Shown: one piece after another, positions 55,960 through 64,000 of the stretch
Layout of the letters: the number at the start of each line of letters is the position of its first letter
Numbering within the stretch: position 1 is the stretch's first letter
Assembly (NCBI RefSeq): GCF_021462225.1
Contig: NC_061804.1
Coordinates: 42,533,975 to 42,597,974 of the forward strand
Direction: 5' to 3'
Length of the DNA: 64,000 nt
Origin: Girardinichthys multiradiatus
Taxonomy: Eukaryota > Chordata > Actinopteri > Cyprinodontiformes > Goodeidae
Made by a program: the position numbers and the translations under genes
The notes under the pieces: model-generated
Told to the model about the DNA's origin: nothing
The model's database searches: none
What the model saw: the letters and a program-made list of their open reading frames with translations, nothing else

Positions 55960-56450
55960 CCTCTTTTCTATTCACGGTTCCAGCACCGCCCTGCTCCACT
56001 CCACTCTACCTCGCTCTACACAGCACAAAACCTTGTTTCCATTAATTTGGCTTCAAGACCCAACTCCTGTTGTTAGCATCATGTGCTGTGCAAAGTAAAA
56101 TAAATACTCACCATTGCACATCATGTCCTCTTAAAATTTGGTGTCCGTTATTGGAACCACAACGGCTCCAGCTGTTGTAGTTCTTAATATTTTTATAGTC
56201 ACTTTTCAGTTTAGTGAGTTTTTCCCTGCACTTCAGCTTGCAGGAAAATCTGTGGCGTGTCATTCTCTCCACTACCTCAGTGAACACTTTCTCATGCCAC
56301 TGACATACAGCTGAACACGCTCATGGCCTGTCAGTTAACAGCAGTCTGTTCAAGTCACATTTTGACCCTAGTCATCCTAAATGTGACCTGCTGACGAGCG
56401 GGGGCCAAGAAAGCCAGTTGAGGAAATGGGCTGAGTGGAGTGGAGCCAGA
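55960..56450 (-). mobile_element. Harbinger-like DNA transposon remnant
   Basis: GCTCCACTCCACTC at 55993-56006 has an exact reverse complement at 56433-56446, giving candidate terminal arms 440 bp apart. Between them, the minus strand encodes a Myb/SANT-like fragment of the kind carried by PIF/Harbinger elements. Superfamily assignment depends on that fragment; the precise ends and target duplication are not resolved. Confidence 0.45.
56120..56298 (-). pseudogene. Myb/SANT-like DNA-binding domain fragment
   Basis: The minus strand from about 56298 reads WHEKVFTEVVERMTRHRFSC, then KCREKLTKLK and SDYKNIKNYNSWS, matching the helix pattern (F.E...RM...G......QC..K...L...Y...KD.N..SG) of the Myb/SANT-like accessory protein of Harbinger transposons. 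The protein normally helps the transposase bind element ends. The domain is incomplete and no start is visible. Confidence 0.5.
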
Positions 56451-58949
56451 GTTTAGATAACCTCTTATACCAGCCCAAACTCCGGTCCTTTTAAAGTGGA
56501 CCATACAGCTCTGATGTGAAGCTGAACTAAGTTGCAGACAGTTTTTTTTCAGCTTAGTCAGGCTTCTGATGGGGGAGCGAAGCAGTTTGTAGCTCAAATC
56601 TGGGGTAACGGAACCTAAAGCACAGTGCATGTTGCCTTTATACACAGCTTCAGGTTTGGTTCCACATTGTGCGATCTAAAACAGAAGTCACTCATTATAA
56701 ACAGCCACAATTCTTGGTTTTAAATGAATGTTGTTTCAGATAGAAAAAGCAAGCTAAGAAACTGTTGTTTCTGGAATCAACATCATCTAACATGACCAAA
56801 GTGTCAGAGATTTTGGATTAAGACCAAACTAATAACCCTATACTGAAATAAACAGAGTAGTACACATGACAATGGAATATTCCTTTTAATGTGTGAATAT
56901 AAATTTAAGAGATAACTAATGCAAAGTGTTCCTAGGAGAATCCCCCTACATTTCTACCATGCTAGGTTACCTCCTATGTGACTTCCATCGTCATATCTCT
57001 GCACCTCCCCAAACCCCCACCACCACCACCTCTTCTCTTCCTCCTCAGCCACTTAGACCCTGCCTTGATAATAACTTTGGAAATCCCCATCCAGCAGCAG
57101 TGCAGACAGGCCTCATGAGAACAGGAGATAGTCTTGTGACGTTAGATTGAGCGCAGAGATGGAGACAGGAGAATGAGTCACAGATGAAAGAGGGCAGCTG
57201 CCTGACCTGCAGAGCAGGATGTATAATACTCTTCTTCATACCGCTGTCTGTGGATTTAAAGACAGTTATTCCACCTCGATGTTGACTGATTTTGTTCTAA
57301 AAGTACTTAACCATCATTTCTTATTACATTTACCTGTCATCCAAAAAAATCTTACATGAAGAAATTTGTTTTAATTCTAAATCTCAATATTTTCTTCTAT
57401 ATTGATGTTTACATATTTTATTTTATGATGTATTTTCTTTAATGCTGGTAAGCTGCCTGATAATTAATCCATGCATGGTTATCCTGTATCCTCCCAAAAG
57501 TGACACAACTAGTCATTTGGTCTGACTAGTATCATGTTTTTAAAGTCTCCTATAGTTCCATATATGCTGGAGTATTAAAACATGTTGCAAAGGTCTAAAT
57601 ATGAGGAAATGAAGGGGAATTTGAGTAAGGCCTGCCCTGTCAAATAAGGATATTTATTGCTTTTTATGTGCTCCTGTTGTTTCAGCTGACTCAAAGCAGA
57701 CTCTCCTCTTGAGTATCCCTAAAGTAGCACCTCACCAGGGTCCGGGTCTGAATACCCACTGAATACCCATAAATCTTATATTTGATCGTGACAATTCTCC
57801 CATTTTGTGTACAACAGCACAGAGGAAATCAACAACTGGACCGACTGATTGCTCAAGTCACCCAACATGCTGGTCGGGATCTAAGCATTACTCAAATGTT
57901 CTAAAGTAATACATCCCGACATTTGCATAAAATGATCATACACTCCGTTTTCTCTTGGACCTACATTTCAAATTTAATCTCAGTTATCTCCAAGTGGCCC
58001 TTAGAATAATGATAATTAAGAGGTCTGTGAAATTATTTGGTGCTATGGTATTTAAAAATATGTCCTGTACTGTAGACATACATTTAATGTATAGCTGTAG
58101 CCACTTCTTTGAGATGGTTATTGTGGTTCTTGATTTGGGTCGCCAGCTGCTTGTCTGCTAAGGTTTTTAAATTGGTTTTGATAAACATTTTCATCTAAAA
58201 AATCTTATGAAGCCCAGTTGCTTATAGCAAGCTCTATGTATTTAATTCACATTCAGTGGAAATGATAGCCAAGCAATTTGTTGTTTTCCTTATATGTTTT
58301 CACAGCTTTCATACAAACCAAGAGAACCAAGAGGTCTTTCATATGTGCCAAGAATAGCAAAGCTCTCATCTCAAATGCATTATATCTGCAATATGCGTGT
58401 TTGTCCCAGCCTGGCTTCTTCGTGTTTGCAACAGATATACAGCTTGAATGGATCTGAAGGATTGAGTGCTCAAATGACAGCCACAGGGATCACTGGTAGC
58501 ACAAAGAAACACTGATTTATTCAGCTAAATGTTGCGGCAACAGTTGCAATTTCAAACATAAGCAGATTTCTGAAAGACCTCAAAAGAGAAAAACACAATA
58601 ATGTCTTCCAGGTTAAATACAAAACAGAGCCATTAGTTTTCTTCTCATTATGTTCATGTCAACAGAAGCATTGTGACAATTTGTGTTATTCATGTTTTGT
58701 AAATGATTGTGCATTTAAACTCAAATAAATACATTACAAAAAGTAAACAGATTATAGCCCTGCTCAACAACTGATCTTAATTGTATCCCCTAATGTGCTG
58801 AGTTTTGTGCACTGGTTCAACTCTATTGTGTATTTACATTCTTGTACCTGGAATATGGTTACTGGCTCCTTCTTTTTGATGACATCAGACAGATGAAGAA
58901 TATTATAACTTATCTGTAGAGACTGAGCAGTCTTTTGAACTGAAAACAT
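56451..58949. other. Intronic sequence without recognised genes
   Basis: No supported gene or transposon. 57000-57050 is CCACCACC/CTTCTC-rich low-complexity sequence. Confidence 0.5.
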
Positions 58950-59738
58950 AAAACCACGGCTGCCCAAATCACGGCAGAATTAAATGTGCACCTCAACTCT
59001 CCTGTTTCCACCAGAACTGTCCGTCGGGAGCTCCACAGGGTCAATATACACAGCTGGGCTGCTATAGCCAAACCTTTGGTCACTCATGCCAATGCCAAAC
59101 GTCAGTTTCAATGGTGCAAGGAGCGCAGATCTTGGGCTGTGGACAATGTGAAACATGTATTGTTCTCTGATGAGTCCACCTTTACTGTTTTCCCCACATC
59201 CAGGAGAGTTACAGTGTGGAGAAGCCCCAAAGAAGCGTACCACCCAGACTGTTGAGTGAAGCATGGGGGTGGATCAGTGATGGTTTGGGCTGCCATATCA
59301 TGGCATTCCCTTGGCCCAATACTTGTGCTAGATGGGCGCGTCACTGCCAAGGACTACCAAACCATTCTTGAGGACCATGTGCATCCAATGGTTCAAACAT
59401 TGTATCCTGAAGGCGGTGCCGTGTATCAGGATGACAATGCACCAATACACACAGCAAGACTGGTGAAAGATTGGTTTGATGAACATGAAAGTGAAGTTGA
59501 ACATCTCCCATGGCCTGCACAGTCACCAGATCTAAATATTATTGAGGCACTTTGGGGTGTTTTGGAGGAGCGAGTCAGGAAACGTTTTCCTCCACCAGTA
59601 TCACGTAGTGACCTGGCCACTATCCTGCAAGAAGAATGGCTTAAAATCCCTCTGACCACTGTGCAGGACTTGTATATGTCATTCCTAAGACGAATTGATG
59701 CTGTATTGGCCGCAAAAGGAGGCCCTACACCATACTAA
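58950..59738 (+). pseudogene. Tc1 transposase, N-terminally truncated, with internal break
   Basis: An open stretch from about 58952 (TTAAQITAELNVHL) to a stop at 59253-59255 includes VSTRTVRRELHR (second helix-turn-helix end) and the first catalytic Asp in FSDESTF. A second frame (59256-59738) carries MKHGGGSVMVWAAISWH, the second Asp in YQDDNAPIHTA and the Glu in PDLNIIEALW, ending KGGPTPY. A small deletion and stop near 59253 separates them. All three catalytic acids remain, but the N-terminal DNA-binding region is missing. Confidence 0.9.
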
Positions 59739-59790
59739 TAAATTATTGTGGTCTAAAACCAGGTGTTTCAGTTTCATTGTCCAACCCCTG
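58950..59790 (+). mobile_element. 5'-truncated Tc1/mariner transposon, lineage E
   Basis: The right terminal repeat ends GGTGTTTCAGTTTCATTGTC then CAACCCCTG at 59790, followed by TA. The matching left end (CAGGGGTTGG...) was not found upstream, so the 5' part including the left repeat and the DNA-binding domain is lost. Confidence 0.85.
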
Positions 59791-62700
59791 TAGGTGTACT
59801 GCATGAGACTGAACAGAAATCATTTGACAACACCTAAATAATTTTTATTTTGTTTTATTCATATTTGATGGAAAATGTTCTTATACTTAGGTCCTGTGAG
59901 TAAACTATAGTACATATCAAAGTAAATATCAAATATATTGGTCGGTAAAACACATTAAATTCAAACAGTCATCCTTTTAATATAAGATTACCTTAGCAAC
60001 AGATTAAAATGAATTTCCATGCTGTTGTTTCAGGATTCTAATATTAATGATACAGCATACGCTGTATCTAAATAACAATACTAACGCCATGTGTTGGTCC
60101 ATCTGCCAAGGACCCACAGCCAAGCAGCAACACGCTTTGACTTCGTTAAATAAAATCAGAGGCCTCATCACACAGGGGCCAACAGGGGATACCCTCTGGA
60201 CCCCTCCCCTCTCTGATGCACTCTTTTTGTCAGACATCTCTTTTCTTCATTGCTGTCTGGGCCCCAGTTATGGCTGGACAGAGGTCACCTCACTTTCATT
60301 TCCATTCATGTCAGGAAATGAATTGTAATTCCACTGGGCCATATTGCAACACATATCCATCTTAACAAGTCAATTCATGTCTGACCAGCTCTGTGTTTTT
60401 CACAAATCAGCTGAAAAATTGGTCATGGGTGTGACATCATATTTATTTGTCCTTGATGCAAAATTATTTGTTTAAGAAATCAAATACTGTTTCATTAAAC
60501 ATGCATTGCACACAGAAAGAAAACTTATTCCACTTTGACTAACCTTGTGCAAATGTTCAGCATGCAGATCACTCTTAAAGATGCTATATCAGAACATTTA
60601 GCAAAATATACCTTTACCAAATTAAATTAGTGGTGTGCTATTGTACTATACATATCTGACAATACACTCATACTGTCAACAACAGAGCCTATGGAGGGAA
60701 TGTGTGTGACATCATTATCAATCTCAGCCTTGGATTAGACCAACTTGGTGTGACCAGTAGGAACACAGTTAACAGACATAAGAACAATGATACAACTAAA
60801 TTTGGAAAACGCTCCCCGAGACCTCTCATAAAAAGTGGTTGCAAACTACGTCAGCAAGAGCTGCTGCTTATGAACTTACTTAAATTAAACTGAACAGAGA
60901 GAATTTCAGTTCTCAGTTCTGCACAGTATACAGTTATTTAGGATTGTTGAACTTAGGTTCTTTTAGGATCTTTAGGACATTACCTGTGATAACTCTGACA
61001 GCATCTTCTTTTAGTATAAATCCAGATTAGTTGGTTCTGGAGGTTGAACAGCTCGCCTGAAAGGGATCAATACCAAAGTGGACTTTTACCATCATAAAAC
61101 AAGTCAACAATATCAAGAACATCATTGCAGTTTATGCAAATGCTATTTTATGAATATTTAAAAAGTCTCCATGTTTGCATTTGGCCGTTATTTTCACAGA
61201 AGCCAGTGATTATTAACTCTGGAGTTGGGGTTACTAATAACCTTCTGATGTGAATATTCTGAAACCAAAGCATGTTATTATTTCTGATCAGACCAACAAC
61301 CTAGTAGAGAAATAAAGCAGTGCAAAAATCAACAAAATACCCTTCACCTAAACTGCCATAATATTTTTGCTTTTTGCATCATTTTAATGTCAGACAGAAA
61401 TGTTTGCTTGAGGCACACCGCCTCCTACCTCTGGGTGTAAATATTGTGTTTTGGCCTTTAAAATCGCAAACCAAGTAATCACCTGCAGAGGACATTTTTA
61501 GCCAACATGGTAATGCTTCACAGCATTATTATCAAAACCCCAATGAGGGAGTCTTACTGCTGATGTTGAGGATGAAAGGAGGGGGATGGTTAAAAGGGAG
61601 TGTGTGGGGTGGGGGATTATAGCAGTTTCAGTTGGGTTTATTCTTTATTAGACCAACACAATAGTTACTACCTTTAAAGATTTGTCTTTAACATAACTTT
61701 TGTTCTCTAGCAGTGGACAAACCTCCTAAAGACCTGCTGTGTGCTTTACACTATTTTCATTCCAAATGAAATTACTGATTTTGATATTGTACATTTGTCC
61801 CAGGGTATGAGATATAATGATCAACTTGGGCTTTACAAAAATCAGTACTTATACCTAGTTTATCTTCAGTTGCTAACGCCAGCGCTGCAGTCACATATTC
61901 ACACTTTCAGGTGACTGGATACCAGGTACATAACCAAGGGCCTTTTCAGACCAGGCACTAACATGTAGCATGACCTATAGAGATACAAGTGGACAGATTT
62001 AAACAGAACTGTTTGCACTTGGCAGTTACATCCTGCGACTGAAAGCAGTCTTCTGAGATCAGAACTTAGTTTTTTCCTTTTCATGCAGTCAAGTTGGTTT
62101 GCAATGGCACCATCAGCAGACCTGCTCATATTTTTATAAAATCACCAAGTGATTCAGTCACCTACCATGTGTTTTCATTCACACACTGATACTATTCTGA
62201 TTGACCTAATTAGCTTTTTTTTTATCGGCCATAAAATTCCTGTCAAACTTAACCATGTAACCTAACAGTGAAATGTCCCAAAACACCTCTGAAGGTGGCC
62301 TTAGGGGAACCTAAATCAAGCTATATTAAAGTGATTTCTGGGCTAGTTCCGGTCACTCAGGATGGATCTGAGTACCGACCCACGCAACACACTTTTTGAT
62401 ACGCCACCATACATGGCAAGAATGAGATTACAGCTTGAGTGTCGGAGCAATATTTTAAGTCATGTGAATACTGAACTCAATGTCGTGAAAGATAATAAAT
62501 AGAGTGTTATCGTGAAAAAGAAGGATAGGGTGAGATTGAGGCGGCTGATTAACTAGACAGAGTAATCAAGATAAAAAGAAGCAACAAAACACAATAAATG
62601 TATTGTTATGGAAATATGCAACAGTTCTGTCATAGTCTGTATTAGCTAAACATGTTAAACATGTTTTTATTTAAATGAAAGTGCTAAGAGCCATTGTTTT

Positions 62701-64000
62701 CCACATTAGATGGACCCACTTGTTGGACCTGCAGTCACCAGGTAACAGCTAATTTGTTATTCATGAAAGCCACTTATATAAAGGCACCCTCAGCCGCAGA
62801 TAAATTGCCCATTTACACAAATGGAAGACCATCTCTTTGTTCACAGCGACCATTTTGGTTGGAGTAGGTGATGGTGATGGCAATGTGTGGGAGGTATTAA
62901 AGCGTCCACACAATTTCACATATACACACAAAAGCACAAGTTATAGTTTTATTGATATGTGTGTTGGAGGTTTGGAGGCCTCCATTGTAGCTTCAGACAA
63001 CGCTTAGATTGGACTAAATTATTGTTTGTGTGCTTGAAATGTCGTGGCAGGAACCGCAGTTTTGAAAGTCACTGGAGGTTTGGATGAAGTGCAAAATGTC
63101 ACCAAAGCAGCTGGAGAGGGCTTGCAGGGTTTGCTATCTCTATCAGTGCATGTCTGGCTGGACCCAGACAAAACTTGGAGGTAATCATCTGAAATTAAAA
63201 CCAACAGTATGTCCCTGGTTGTGGTCAATACACCATTGGTTTGTTTCTGCAGCTTCTCCTTTTTCTTCCACTCTGTGCCTCATTGTCTGCTGTTGCCCTG
63301 TTCTTGCTACAAAGACATGTTTTGCTGTTATTAACATGGAAATGACTGAAGAGAAACTCCACAGGCAGCTGACCACTGGTCTTTAGCTACAGTCAGAGGG
63401 AAATAAATGGAACGGTACCTGCTGTGCCTTGAAGTGAAGAACGATGCATGTCTGCCTCTGCTGTGAGCTCTTTGGCTGCAGCAAATAGAACTGAGTCCCA
63501 CTGCAGTGTTAATGCAGAGAGGAGAGCATTTATAATTTCATAACAAAGGCTTTACAAATGTGAAAGGAATATTAATGGTAGCTGTCAGGCATTGCTGCCA
63601 TGTTATTTAGTCATCATATTTACATAGAGGCAGTTAGAGTTTATAATGTTAGTCATAAGTTTTTCTTTTCTTTTCTTTACTGTTTTATTTTTCAATCTGG
63701 TTTTCTTTTTTTTTTCAGTAGCTGATTACTGAAGTTGTTAATTGAGGTGTAACAAGATCCCATGCTAGTAGATCTCATGATATTAAAACAGGACAGTATT
63801 ACGAGTCAAAGTGAAATGTGTCTAAAGAAGCACTATCCAGTGGCTCTCAGTGTGGGACCTGATCTGTTGTCCCTGCTTCAAGCTTGACACTCTATGTCTG
63901 AGACTCTTAGTTTGAAGTAAGAAAGGTAGTAGTTCCTGAGTATCCCTGCTGCATTGGATGATTCGACTACTATCTACTTCTTATTGGGCTTGACAACACC
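59791..64000. other. Intronic sequence without recognised genes
   Basis: Mostly unique AT-rich DNA with few repeats. A weak exon-like open stretch at 63051-63180 (see findings) and an 8-bp inverted repeat at 60049-60068 were noted. No gene is supported. Confidence 0.5.

Larger units (their letters stand above)
18748..64000 (+). other. robo3: Probable robo3 intron 1 (continues past the window)
   Basis: The interval begins with the donor GTAAGT at 18748. No exon resembling Ig or fibronectin domains of a ROBO protein was found after it on the plus strand, and every protein-like region is transposon-derived. A first intron of at least 45 kb is inferred; long first introns are usual for ROBO genes. 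An unrelated gene nested here cannot be excluded. Confidence 0.5.

Noticed and set aside
60049..60068. Inverted repeat GATACAGC-ATAC-GCTGTATC
   Set aside because: Eight-bp arms are short and occur by chance at this scale; no T run or other context suggests a functional stem-loop.
62774..62790. TATATAAAGGC, a possible TATA promoter
   Set aside because: No downstream open frame or exon; TATA-like words are common in this AT-rich sequence.

Overview
The window looks like nuclear DNA from a spiny-rayed (acanthomorph) teleost fish. It has low gene density, vertebrate-type splice signals, long AC and AT microsatellites, and many fish repeat families: several Tc1/mariner lineages, LINE 3' tails, tRNA-derived SINEs, a Harbinger-like fragment and an endogenous retrovirus remnant. 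No bacterial features, operons, CRISPR arrays, rRNA or tRNA genes were seen. The species assignment is inference.

The only host gene recognised with confidence is the first coding exon of robo3 (roundabout axon guidance receptor 3), plus strand, 18594-18747. It ends at a good splice donor. No later robo3 exon was found, so most of 18748-64000 is probably its first intron, filled with transposons, and 1-18.1 kb is upstream intergenic DNA.

Layout. 1-2478: 3' half of a degenerate endogenous retrovirus (integrase pieces, a possible env leader, a 29-bp minisatellite, polypurine tract and 3' LTR). 3.3-7 kb: a Tc1 remnant, a LINE/SINE-type tail repeat, a (TA)22 tract, and a Tc1 deletion derivative with an inserted LTR-like segment. 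7-12.4 kb: mostly unique sequence. 12.4-18 kb: a tandem repeat, a second copy of the same deletion derivative, more tail repeats and a split Tc1 copy. 18-24 kb: the robo3 5' end and the start of its intron. 24-25 kb: a truncated LINE. 25.5-38.3 kb: a Tc1 remnant, a perfect hairpin, a SINE with perfect 15-bp target duplications, and two very similar full-length Tc1 transposons. 42-54 kb: more Tc1, SINE and LINE copies, including a 2.3-kb LINE and an unrecognised repeat-like segment with two adjacent small ORFs. 56-59.8 kb: a Harbinger-like fragment and a 5'-truncated Tc1.

The items most worth a second look are the two-ORF segment at 52.2-53.6 kb, the shared deletion junction linking the elements at 5.9 and 12.8 kb, the LTR-like insert at 6.0-6.4 kb, and the near-complete Tc1 transposase at 37.0-38.0 kb, which is broken by a single 5-nt deletion. 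Family names come from recalled consensus features, not from a database search.
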